A stretch of 49,231 nt of DNA from Streptomyces sp. MZ04. Its GTDB lineage: Bacteria > Actinomycetota > Actinomycetes > Streptomycetales > Streptomycetaceae. The stretch spans positions 1 through 49,231 of the forward strand of contig NZ_SRIC01000032.1 of the NCBI RefSeq assembly GCF_004684775.1. Reading direction: 5' to 3'. The notes under the pieces were generated by a model. It saw nothing but the letters and a program-made list of their open reading frames with translations, was not told where the DNA came from and made no database searches. The position numbers and the translations under genes were made by a program. Shown here one piece after another: positions 14,487 through 22,431 of the stretch; within the stretch, counting starts at the first letter, position 1, and each line of letters starts with the position of its first letter.

Positions 14487-14540
14487 GTTGAATGTTCAAC
14501 GAGATTGACTGTAACCCTATTCTGTTCAATATTCAACAGA
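14487..14540. promoter_or_regulatory. Two MarR-like dyads upstream of the YceI gene
   Basis: GTTGAA-TG-TTCAAC at 14487-14500 is a perfect dyad. TCTGTTCAATATTCAACAGA at 14521-14540 is a 20-bp dyad with one pair of symmetrical mismatches. Both share the TTGAA/TTCAA half-site. Such AT-rich boxes in a GC-rich genome are typical of MarR-family operators, and YceI genes are often MarR targets. No marR gene is present in this window. Confidence 0.6.
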
Positions 14541-14699
14541 GAGCGGAGTGTGTTCGAGAGATCACGTACCGAGATCGACGCTACGACGAACCGAGTCGCC
14601 CCGCTCCTTGGACTTCCGCCCGGTGGTTCTTGGACTGCCGCGCTGCTTGGGCCCCGACTTCATTGACCGGGGTGCGACAACGCAGATACCCAGTTCGGC

Positions 14700-17600
14700 A
14701 TGCCCCCGTCCCCTTCCCGAAGACTCCGCGCGGCCTGCGCCATCGCCGCCGCATCGTCCGCCGTGTTCGCCCTGGCGGGACCCGCCACCGCCGACCCCAC
14801 CCCGCAGACCCCGCAGGCCGCGCAAGCCGCCCAGGCCGTCATCGCCTCCGAGCGGCTCACCGTCGCCGTCGCCGACGACTTCCCCCGCGTCATCTCGTAC
14901 ACCGACAAGGCGACCGGCGCCCGCCTCCTCGGCAGCACCCGCCCGGTCACCGAGCTCACCCTGAACGGCAAGGCCTACAAGGTCCAGGTCAAGGGCGCCC
15001 CGCAGATCGAGGGCGCCACCGCCGCGTACACCCTGACCTTCCCCGACCTCACCGGCGTGGAGCTCGACGCCCGGCTCTCGGTGCGCGGACGCGCCACCAC
15101 CTTCAAGATCACCGCGGTCCGTGACACCGAGGCCTTCCGCGTCGGCACCATCGACATCCCCGGCCACGACCTCGTCTCCGTCGGCAGCTCGGACGGCGGC
15201 GCCGAGACCGCGTTCACCAAGCTGGACCCCGACTCCACACGGACCGCCGACAAGTTCGGCCAGGTCACCGCCGAGACTCCGGCGGACCAGGCGCCGGTCG
15301 GTGCCTCGTACGCCATCGTCAACACCGGACAGCTCGCGGCCGCCGTCGAGTCCAATTCCACGTACGACAGACCGAGCGGGGCCACGGGCCAGGACGGCGC
15401 CCGTTTCTGGCACCGGGCCACCAAGGGCGACGACGGCGCGACCCGCGTCGGCGTCTGGTCCGGGCAGTGGGTCAACCGGGGCGCGGGCGCCCCCGAGCCC
15501 GCGAAGGGGGACGACCTGCCCTGGGCCAAGGTCGTCGTCACGCCCGACGCCAACGGCGACAAGCGCGTCGACTGGCAGGACGGCGCCGTCGCCTACCGCG
15601 ACACCATCGCCACCAAGCCCAGGGGCGCCGACGGAACCCCCGACCGGGTCATCTCGCACATCCCCTTCAACTTCGGCAGCCAGGCCCAGCACCCCTTCCT
15701 GCGCACCCTCGACGACGTGAAGCGGGTCTCCCTCGCCACCGACGGGCTCGGGCAGCAGGCCATCCTCAAGGGGTACGCCTCCGAGGGCCACGACTCCGCC
15801 CACCCCGACTACGGCGGCAACTACAACCAGCGCGCGGGCGGCCTCAAGGACCTCAACAAGCTCCTCAGGGAGGGCAAGAAGTGGGGCGCCACCTTCGGCG
15901 TCCACGTGAACGCCACCGAGGCCTACCCGGAGGCGAACGCCTTCGACGAGAAGCTCGTCGACAAGGCCAAGCCCGGCTGGAACTGGCTCAACCAGAGCTA
16001 CTACATCGACCAGCGCCGCGACATCAACAGCGGTGACCTGGCGAGCAGATTCAAGCAGTTGAGGAAGGAGACCGACCCGAATCTCTCCCTCATCTACATG
16101 GACGTCTACTACACCCACGGCTGGATCGCCGAACAGACCGCGAAGGCCGTGAAGGATCAGGGCTTCAACCTCGCCACCGAGTGGGCGGACAAGTTCGAGC
16201 GCGACTCGCTCTGGTCGCACTGGGCCAACGACCTCGACTACGGCCCCAAGACCAACAAGGGCCTCAACTCGCGGATCATCCGCTTCATCCGCAACAGCGA
16301 GAAGGACATCTGGAACGCCGACCCCGTGCTCGGCCAGACCGCCATCGACGAGTTCGAGGGCTGGACCGGCGAGAACGACTGGAACGCCTTCTACGCCAAC
16401 ATCTGGCAGCGCGACCTGCCCGCCAAGTACCTCCAGCACGAGCGGATCACGCGCTGGGACGCCAAGAGCGACGACATCACCTTCACCGGCGGCGTGCGCG
16501 GCACGGTCGAGGACGGCAAGCGCACGTTCTACGACGACGGCCGCAAGGTGCTGAGCGACACCTCGTACCTGCTCCCGTGGGACGGCGGGAAGAAGCTGTA
16601 CCACTACAACAAGGCGGGCGGTACCACGAGTTGGGCGGTGCCCGGCAATGCGTACACCGTCTACAAGCTCACCGACAACGGCCGCGTGAAGACTGGCACC
16701 GTGCGCGCCGACGGCGGCAAGGTCACCCTCGAGGCCGAGGCGGGACAGCCGTACGTCCTCTACCCGGCCGACACCACCCCCTCCGCGACCGACCCCGCCT
16801 GGGGCGACGGCGGTCCGGTCAAGGACCCCGGATTCCACGACGCGCGCCTGGGCGACTGGTCGAAGACGGGCACGGTCACGCGCGACACCGACAAGCTGGG
16901 CCGGCACAGCGCCGGGCTGAGCGGCGCGACGAAGGCCACGATCAGTCAGCAGATCAAGGGACTTGAGCCCGGCAAGCGCTACACGGCCTCCGCCTGGATG
17001 GAGGTCGAGCCCGGCAAGGAACGCCGCACGACCCTCGGCATCGCGGGCAAGTCCCGTTCCGTCGAGCGCTCGACCCTGGAGAACACCGACTCGGGCAGCC
17101 AGTGGCAGGGGACGTATCTGCAGCGCGCCAAGGTCGGCTTCACCGCACCGGCGAGCGGCACGGCGACCCTGACGGCGGAGGCCGCCGACGGCTCGACGGC
17201 CCGGGTGCGGATCGCCGACGTACGCGTCGTCGCCAACGCCCCCACCACGAAGCCGGGCGACACCGTCGCGTACGAGGACTTCGAGGACGTCGACCAGGGC
17301 TGGGGCCCCTTCGCCAAGGGCGGCGGGGGAGGCGTGACGGACCCGCGCACCCACCTCGCGCTCAAGCACGCCCCGTACACCCAGTCCGGCTGGAACGGAA
17401 AGCTCATCGACGACGTCCTCGACGGCTCCCGCTCGCTGAAGACGCACGAGGGCAACAACGGCCTCGTGTACCGCACCACCCCGGCGACCGTCCCGCTCAC
17501 CAACGGGCGCTCCTACAAGGTCGGTTACGACTATCAGGCGAGCCACGCCGACTCCTTCGACTGGGTCACCGGATACGACAGGATCGCCGCGGACGGCAAG

Positions 17601-18575
17601 CCGGACTCGGTGGAGACGCGCCGCACCGCCCTCGGTGAGCAGCGCACGACGGGCCACTTCGAGCAGACCGTCACGGCGGGCTGCGGCGACACCTGGGTGG
17701 GCCTGCGGATGCGGGACAGCGCGGCCGAGACCGCGGACTTCGCCCTGGACAACCTCACGGTGACCGACCTGGGTCCGGCGACCGAGCAGCCCGCGTGCGC
17801 GACGCTCGGCATCGCGAGCAAGACGGAAACCCTTGAACCGGGCGTGAAGAACGAGGTCACCGCCACCTTCACCAACTACGAGTCGACGGCGGCGAAGGCC
17901 GCGGAGGCCACCCTGACCCTCCCGGACGGCTGGACGGCCGAGCCCTCGGGCCCGGTCGCCCTGGACCCGGTGGCCCCCGGCGCGAAGGCCACCGCCACCT
18001 GGCAGGTCACACCGCCCGCCGACGCCAAGTACCAGACGTACCGGCTGAGTTCGAAGGTGGCGTACGAGATCGACGGCGAGGCGAGGGAGCTGGCCGCCGA
18101 AACCTCCGTCCGCACCCTCCCGCCGCCGCCCACGGTGGACACGTACGCCTCCGACATGGACTGGACGTCCATGGAGAACGGCTGGGGCCCCGCCGAGAAG
18201 GACATGTCGAACGGCGAGACGGCCGCGGGCGACGGCAAGCCGCTGACCATCAACGGCACCGTCTACGAGAAGGGCCTCGGCACGGCATCACCTGGCAAGA
18301 TCCGCTACTACCTGGGTGGCAAGTGCACATCCTTCACGGCGAAGGTCGGCCAGGACGACTCGCAGGGGACGCGGGGGAGTGTGCAGTTCAGTGTGGCGGC
18401 CGACGGGGTGGAGAAGGTGAAGTCACCGGTCCTGAAGGCGGCGGACGACGCGTGGTCGCTGACCGCCGATGTCACCGGCGCCAAGTACGTCGACCTGGTG
18501 ACGGGGGACGGGGGCGACGGACCCGGCAATGATCACGCGGACTGGGGGGAGGCGCGCTTCCACTGCGGGGGCTGA
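14700..18575 (+). CDS. Secreted endo-alpha-N-acetylgalactosaminidase (GH101)
   Basis: A 1,291-residue secreted glycoside hydrolase. A signal peptide covers about residues 1-32 (cleaved near GPATADP). GH101 enzymes release the core-1 disaccharide Gal-beta-1,3-GalNAc from Ser/Thr of mucin-type glycoproteins. The beta-sandwich (about 45-290) leads into the catalytic barrel, with Asp468 in LIYMDVYYTHGW as the likely nucleophile and Glu494 in ATEWADKFE as the acid/base. A galactose-binding-like module follows (about 720-850), then another sandwich module (about 855-1020), an NEW3-like domain (about 1030-1140) and a C-terminal NPCBM-type domain (about 1145-1291, with YEKGLGT and GGKCTSFTA). The start has no obvious Shine-Dalgarno. 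Confidence 0.88.
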   Translation: MPPSPSRRLRAACAIAAASSAVFALAGPATADPTPQTPQAAQAAQAVIASERLTVAVADDFPRVISYTDKATGARLLGSTRPVTELTLNGKAYKVQVKGAPQIEGATAAYTLTFPDLTGVELDARLSVRGRATTFKITAVRDTEAFRVGTIDIPGHDLVSVGSSDGGAETAFTKLDPDSTRTADKFGQVTAETPADQAPVGASYAIVNTGQLAAAVESNSTYDRPSGATGQDGARFWHRATKGDDGATRVGVWSGQWVNRGAGAPEPAKGDDLPWAKVVVTPDANGDKRVDWQDGAVAYRDTIATKPRGADGTPDRVISHIPFNFGSQAQHPFLRTLDDVKRVSLATDGLGQQAILKGYASEGHDSAHPDYGGNYNQRAGGLKDLNKLLREGKKWGATFGVHVNATEAYPEANAFDEKLVDKAKPGWNWLNQSYYIDQRRDINSGDLASRFKQLRKETDPNLSLIYMDVYYTHGWIAEQTAKAVKDQGFNLATEWADKFERDSLWSHWANDLDYGPKTNKGLNSRIIRFIRNSEKDIWNADPVLGQTAIDEFEGWTGENDWNAFYANIWQRDLPAKYLQHERITRWDAKSDDITFTGGVRGTVEDGKRTFYDDGRKVLSDTSYLLPWDGGKKLYHYNKAGGTTSWAVPGNAYTVYKLTDNGRVKTGTVRADGGKVTLEAEAGQPYVLYPADTTPSATDPAWGDGGPVKDPGFHDARLGDWSKTGTVTRDTDKLGRHSAGLSGATKATISQQIKGLEPGKRYTASAWMEVEPGKERRTTLGIAGKSRSVERSTLENTDSGSQWQGTYLQRAKVGFTAPASGTATLTAEAADGSTARVRIADVRVVANAPTTKPGDTVAYEDFEDVDQGWGPFAKGGGGGVTDPRTHLALKHAPYTQSGWNGKLIDDVLDGSRSLKTHEGNNGLVYRTTPATVPLTNGRSYKVGYDYQASHADSFDWVTGYDRIAADGKPDSVETRRTALGEQRTTGHFEQTVTAGCGDTWVGLRMRDSAAETADFALDNLTVTDLGPATEQPACATLGIASKTETLEPGVKNEVTATFTNYESTAAKAAEATLTLPDGWTAEPSGPVALDPVAPGAKATATWQVTPPADAKYQTYRLSSKVAYEIDGEARELAAETSVRTLPPPPTVDTYASDMDWTSMENGWGPAEKDMSNGETAAGDGKPLTINGTVYEKGLGTASPGKIRYYLGGKCTSFTAKVGQDDSQGTRGSVQFSVAADGVEKVKSPVLKAADDAWSLTADVTGAKYVDLVTGDGGDGPGNDHADWGEARFHCGG

Positions 18576-18772
18576 TCGGGCCCATCGCATTAGTCCCATG
18601 TGAGGTGCCTCTCACGTAACCATTTGTGGAGTCCCTACAGCTGAACATGGCCCTGAGCAGTCACTTCGCGCGTACAGCGGAGAGCTTCTGTTCGGGGGCG
18701 CCAGGAAAACGGGCCGGAGACTGTGCAGAGTCGACGGTCCGTTTTTATGGGTGCGCTTCGTAAGGTCACTAC

Positions 18773-20365
18773 ATGACCGTTTTGGACGACACCGCTTCTC
18801 CCGAAGGCGAGCCCACCGACGCGCGTGGGCGCGTGGCCGAACTGCACGCAATCCGTGCCGAGGCGCTGCGCGGGCCGAGCGAGAAGGCGACGAAGGCCCA
18901 GCACGCCAAGGGCAAGCTGACCGCACGTGAGCGGATCGAGCTGCTCCTCGACGCGGGTTCGTTCCAAGAGGTCGAGCAGTTGCGCCGGCACCGGGCGACC
19001 GGTTTCGGCCTCGAGGCCAAGAAGCCGTACACCGATGGTGTCATCACCGGCTGGGGCACGGTCGAGGGCCGCACGGTCTTTGTCTACGCCCACGACTTCC
19101 GCATCTTCGGCGGTGCGCTCGGTGAGGCGCACGCCACGAAGATCCACAAGATCATGGACATGGCCATCGCGGCCGGTGCCCCGCTGGTCTCCCTGAACGA
19201 CGGCGCGGGTGCCCGTATCCAGGAGGGCGTCTCCGCGCTCGCCGGTTATGGCGGCATCTTCCAGCGCAACACCAAGGCGTCCGGCGTCATCCCGCAGATC
19301 AGCGTGATGCTCGGCCCGTGCGCGGGCGGCGCGGCCTACTCGCCGGCCCTGACGGACTTCGTCTTCATGGTCCGCGAGACCTCGCAGATGTTCATCACAG
19401 GACCGGACGTGGTGCGTGCGGTGACCGGTGAGGAGATCTCCCAGAACGGTCTCGGCGGCGCGGACGTGCACGCCGAGACGTCGGGCGTCTGCCACTTCGC
19501 GTACGACGACGAGGAGACCTGCCTCGCCGAGGTCCGCTACCTCATCGCGATGCTGCCATCGAACAACCGCGAGAACCCGCCGACGCACGAGTCGGACGAC
19601 CCGGCGGACCGCCGCTCGGACGTCCTCCTCGACCTGGTCCCCGCGGACGGCAACCGTCCGTACGACATGACCAAGGTCATCGAGGAGCTCGTCGACGACG
19701 GCGACTACCTCGAGGTCCACGAGCGCTGGGCCCGCAACATCATCTGCGCCCTCGCCCGTCTGGACGGCAAGGTGGTGGGCATCGTCGCCAACCAGCCGCA
19801 GTCCCTGGCGGGTGTCCTGGACATCGAGGCCTCCGAGAAGGCCGCCCGCTTCGTCCAGATGTGCGACGCTTTCAATATCCCGATCGTGACGCTCCTCGAC
19901 GTGCCCGGCTTCCTGCCGGGCGTGGACCAGGAGCACGGCGGGATCATCCGGCACGGCGCGAAACTGCTGTACGCCTACTGCAACGCGACGGTCCCGCGGA
20001 TCTCGCTGATCCTGCGCAAGGCGTACGGAGGTGCCTACATCGTGATGGACAGCCAGTCCATCGGCGCGGACCTCACCTACGCCTGGCCGACCAACGAGAT
20101 CGCGGTGATGGGCGCCGAAGGTGCCGCCAACGTCATCTTCCGCCGCCAGATCGCGGCCGCCGAGGACCCCGAGGCGATGCGTACGCGCATGGTCAAGGAG
20201 TACAAGGCCGAGCTGATGCACCCCTACTACGCCGCGGAGCGCGGCCTGGTCGACGACGTGATCGACCCCGCAGCCACCCGCGAGGTGCTGATCAGCTCCC
20301 TCGCGATGCTCCGCAACAAGCACGCCGACCTGCCGTCGCGCAAACACGGCAACCCTCCGCAGTAA
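18773..20365 (+). CDS. accB: Acyl-CoA carboxylase beta (carboxyltransferase) subunit AccB
   Basis: A 530-residue carboxyltransferase that moves CO2 from carboxybiotin on the alpha subunit to acetyl- or propionyl-CoA, giving malonyl- or methylmalonyl-CoA for fatty acids and polyketides. Family motifs include AKGKLTARERIELLLD, GGARIQEG-like GAGARIQEGVSAL, GPCAGGAAYSPA and VPGFLPGVDQEHGGIIRHGAKLL. In GGAYIVMDS the residue at 423 is Ile. From memory, S. coelicolor PccB has Asp at the equivalent position 422 and AccB has Ile, which supports AccB rather than PccB. AAGG precedes the ATG. The epsilon subunit gene follows at 32 bp. Confidence 0.93.
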   Translation: MTVLDDTASPEGEPTDARGRVAELHAIRAEALRGPSEKATKAQHAKGKLTARERIELLLDAGSFQEVEQLRRHRATGFGLEAKKPYTDGVITGWGTVEGRTVFVYAHDFRIFGGALGEAHATKIHKIMDMAIAAGAPLVSLNDGAGARIQEGVSALAGYGGIFQRNTKASGVIPQISVMLGPCAGGAAYSPALTDFVFMVRETSQMFITGPDVVRAVTGEEISQNGLGGADVHAETSGVCHFAYDDEETCLAEVRYLIAMLPSNNRENPPTHESDDPADRRSDVLLDLVPADGNRPYDMTKVIEELVDDGDYLEVHERWARNIICALARLDGKVVGIVANQPQSLAGVLDIEASEKAARFVQMCDAFNIPIVTLLDVPGFLPGVDQEHGGIIRHGAKLLYAYCNATVPRISLILRKAYGGAYIVMDSQSIGADLTYAWPTNEIAVMGAEGAANVIFRRQIAAAEDPEAMRTRMVKEYKAELMHPYYAAERGLVDDVIDPAATREVLISSLAMLRNKHADLPSRKHGNPPQ

Positions 20366-20397
20366 TCCTGCAGTAGCCCACAAGGAGAACGCTGCAC

Positions 20398-20589
20398 ATG
20401 ACTACCCCCGACATCCGCGTCGAGAAGGGTCACGCCGAGCCCGAGGAGGTCGCCGCCATCACGGCGATCCTGCTGGCCCGCGCCGCCGCACAGCCCGCCG
20501 CCCCGGCCCGCCGCGGCCGCGACAGGGCGGGCTGGCGCCGCCTCGAGCGCACCCCGGGCTTCCGAGCCCCGCACAGCTGGCAGGGCTAG
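20398..20589 (+). CDS. accE: Acyl-CoA carboxylase epsilon subunit AccE
   Basis: A 63-residue protein typical of the small actinomycete-only epsilon subunit, which binds the beta subunit and stimulates activity of the alpha-beta complex. The N-terminus (IRVEKGHAEPEEVAAITAIL) has the conserved G-x-x-x-P-E-E-x-A-A-x-x-A pattern and the C-terminus ends W-R-R-L-E-R-T-P-G-F-x-x-P-x-S-W. AAGGAG lies ten bases before the ATG. It sits directly downstream of the beta subunit gene and ahead of a strong terminator, so the two form a closed operon. Confidence 0.92.
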   Translation: MTTPDIRVEKGHAEPEEVAAITAILLARAAAQPAAPARRGRDRAGWRRLERTPGFRAPHSWQG

Positions 20590-20613
20590 CCCCGCCGCCT
20601 GACGCACGTTTCA

Positions 20614-20641
20614 GGGCCCGTACTCCGCTGAGTACGGGCCC
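20614..20641 (+). terminator. Terminator of the accB-accE operon
   Basis: GGGCCCGTACTC pairs perfectly with 20630-20641 over a four-base loop, followed by CTTT. It is 24 bp past the accE stop. Confidence 0.88.
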
Positions 20642-20693
20642 TTTGCGTTGCCTTTGCGTTGCCGGGCAAACGGCTGGGTGGGCGGGAAACGCA

Positions 20694-20729
20694 ATGGGCC
20701 TCGCACCGACGTAACGGTGCGAGGCCCAT
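20694..20729 (-). terminator. Terminator of the first conservon operon
   Basis: ATGGGCCTCGCACCG pairs perfectly with 20715-20729 over a six-base loop. It is 20 bp past the cvnD stop on the minus strand and back to back with the accE terminator. Confidence 0.8.
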
Positions 20730-20749
20730 CGACGTACAGGCAAGAACCG

Positions 20750-21334
20750 CTACCGCAGCCGAGCCATCAACGCGTGCTCCACGAGCGTGATCAGCGCGCT
20801 CTTCGCGTCCGCGCGATGCCGCGCGTCGGTGGTGATGATCGGGGTGTCCGGGCCGATCTGGAGCGCCTCGCGGACCTCTTCGGGGTTGTACGGCTGGTGG
20901 CCGTCGAAGCCGTTGAGGGCGATCACGAACGGCAGGCCGGAGTTCTCGAAGTAGTCGACGGCGGGGAAGCAGTCGGCGAGCCTCCTCGTGTCGACCAGGA
21001 CCACCGCGCCGATCGCGCCGCGGACGAGGTCGTCCCACATGAACCAGAAGCGGTCCTGACCGGGCGTACCGAAGAGGTACAGGATCAGGTCCTGGTCCAG
21101 GGTGATGCGGCCGAAGTCCATGGCGACGGTCGTCGTCGTCTTGTCTCCGGTGTGCGTGAGGTCGTCGATGCCCGCGGACGCGGACGTCATGACGGCCTCG
21201 GTGCGCAGCGGGTTGATCTCAGAGACCGCTCCGACGAACGTGGTCTTGCCCACGCCGAAGCCGCCCGCCACCACGATTTTCGCGCTGGTGGTGGAGCGGG
21301 CTGTTGCTCCGCCGCTAGAGCTTGCGAAGTCCAC
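20750..21334 (-). CDS. cvnD: Conservon GTPase CvnD (first conservon)
   Basis: A 194-residue Ras-like small GTPase. Walker A is GGFGVGKTTFVG at about residues 24-35, the G3 region is LFGTPGQDRFWFMWDD (about 86-101) and NGFDG supplies a G4-like motif near 138. Last gene of a four-gene conservon whose products are proposed to act like a eukaryotic G-protein coupled system at the membrane. The GTG start overlaps the end of cvnC by 20 bp, implying coupled translation. It is nearly identical to the second-conservon copy, with 180 bp of exact identity in the middle. Confidence 0.93.
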   Translation of the reverse strand: MDFASSSGGATARSTTSAKIVVAGGFGVGKTTFVGAVSEINPLRTEAVMTSASAGIDDLTHTGDKTTTTVAMDFGRITLDQDLILYLFGTPGQDRFWFMWDDLVRGAIGAVVLVDTRRLADCFPAVDYFENSGLPFVIALNGFDGHQPYNPEEVREALQIGPDTPIITTDARHRADAKSALITLVEHALMARLR

Positions 21335-21914
21335 TGAGCACCCTTTCGAGCAGTGTCACGTCTGGCTGGCCGCCGGCGGACTCGTCGCCGCCCGGCTGAT
21401 GGATGGCGACAAGTCCGGCCTCCGCCAGGTCGGCTACGAGGATCCGGGCGACGCCGAGGGGGATGGAGAGCAGAGCCGAGATTTCGGCTACTGACTTGAT
21501 TTCGCGGCACAAGTTGCAGATGCGCTGATGCTCGGGCAACTGGCCCTGCAACTGGTGCGGTTGGGCGGTGGTGTGCACCAGCGCCTCGATGGCGAGCTGG
21601 TAGCGGGGCCTGGTGCGGCCGCCCGTCATGGCGTACGGGCGCACCAGGGGGTTGCTCGCAGAACCTGCGGGCGCCGGTTCTGGGGCGCGTCGCTGTGGTT
21701 GCACTGGCTGGATCCTGGGTGTGTGGGGCTGCTCGTACGGGCTCTGGCGGGGGCCCGGCTGCTGCGGCTGGCGGTACGGGGCGCGGTGCTGACTGGGCGC
21801 GGAGGGGAAGTTGTAACGGTTCGGCGCCCCGTCGTGCGGCCCCTGAGCCTGGCCGTGGCCAGACGACCAGTTGGCCGATGACGATCCGTCCGGGGGTGTT
21901 CCTGAGCCTGCCAC
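21315..21914 (-). CDS. cvnC: Conservon DUF742 protein CvnC (first conservon)
   Basis: 199 residues. The first 85 or so are Pro/Gln/Ser-rich and probably disordered. The DUF742 domain starts at VRPYAMTGGRTRPRYQLAIEAL (a near-invariant start for this family) and ends in VTLLERVLSGLRKL. The domain contains a winged-helix-like stretch (EHQRICNLCREIKSVAEISALLSIPLGVARILVADL). In conservons this protein is thought to bridge the kinase-like and GTPase components. The GTG follows GGAGGAG. It overlaps cvnD by 20 bp. Confidence 0.92.
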   Translation of the reverse strand: MAGSGTPPDGSSSANWSSGHGQAQGPHDGAPNRYNFPSAPSQHRAPYRQPQQPGPRQSPYEQPHTPRIQPVQPQRRAPEPAPAGSASNPLVRPYAMTGGRTRPRYQLAIEALVHTTAQPHQLQGQLPEHQRICNLCREIKSVAEISALLSIPLGVARILVADLAEAGLVAIHQPGGDESAGGQPDVTLLERVLSGLRKL

Positions 21915-22007
21915 GTACTCCTCCTCCGACTGTGCCGGGCACCATCATTCTGGAGCCGCGTCCCGAAACCTTACGGCCACGGGACGCGTGAACGCACCGT
22001 CCGTCTA

Positions 22008-22430
22008 CTAGTTGAGAAGGCTCCCCTGCAGCTCCGCACGCAGGTCGGGCGTGAGCACGGTACCGGCGCGGTCGACAAGAAGCGCCATCTCGTACCCAAT
22101 GAGACCGATGTCCGCATCCGGGTGGGCCAGCACGGCCAGCGAGGAGCCGTCGGAGATGGACATAAGGAAGAGAAATCCTCGCTCCATCTCCACAACGGTC
22201 TGGGTCACGGAACCGCCCTCGAAGATCCGGGAGGCCCCGGCGGTGAGGGAGGTCAGACCGGATGCGACGGCCGCGAGCTGGTCGGCCCGGTCGCGGGGGA
22301 AGCCTTCGGACATCGCCAGAAGGAGTCCGTCGGCGGAGACCACCACGGTGTGGGACACCCCGGGGGTGTTGTCCACGAAGTTGGTGATCAACCAGTTCAG
22401 GTTCTGCGCCGCCTGGCTCATCGGGCTCAC
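22008..22430 (-). CDS. cvnB: Conservon roadblock/LC7 protein CvnB (first conservon)
   Basis: A 140-residue roadblock/LC7-domain protein, the class that regulates small GTPases such as MglA and, here, CvnD. Family sequence: LNWLITNFVDNTPGVSHTVVVSADGLLLAMSE, then ERGFLFLMSISDGSSLAVLAHPDADIGLIGYEM. The GTG at 22430 is chosen because GGAG in the end of cvnA lies seven bases before it; the internal ATG nine bases later would be too far. The start is one base after the cvnA stop, so the genes are translationally coupled. Confidence 0.92.
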   Translation of the reverse strand: MSPMSQAAQNLNWLITNFVDNTPGVSHTVVVSADGLLLAMSEGFPRDRADQLAAVASGLTSLTAGASRIFEGGSVTQTVVEMERGFLFLMSISDGSSLAVLAHPDADIGLIGYEMALLVDRAGTVLTPDLRAELQGSLLN

Positions 22431-22431
22431 A

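Noticed and set aside
14562..17657. Very long open frame (over 1,000 codons) antisense to the GH101 gene
   Set aside because: It is the usual product of high third-position GC in the real gene. Its translation is Val/Arg/Gly-rich with no domain, and the sense frame has a signal peptide and a clear enzyme.
18773..20365. Calling the carboxylase beta subunit PccB
   Set aside because: The residue equivalent to position 422 is Ile rather than Asp, and the N-terminus and the neighbouring conservons fit AccB.
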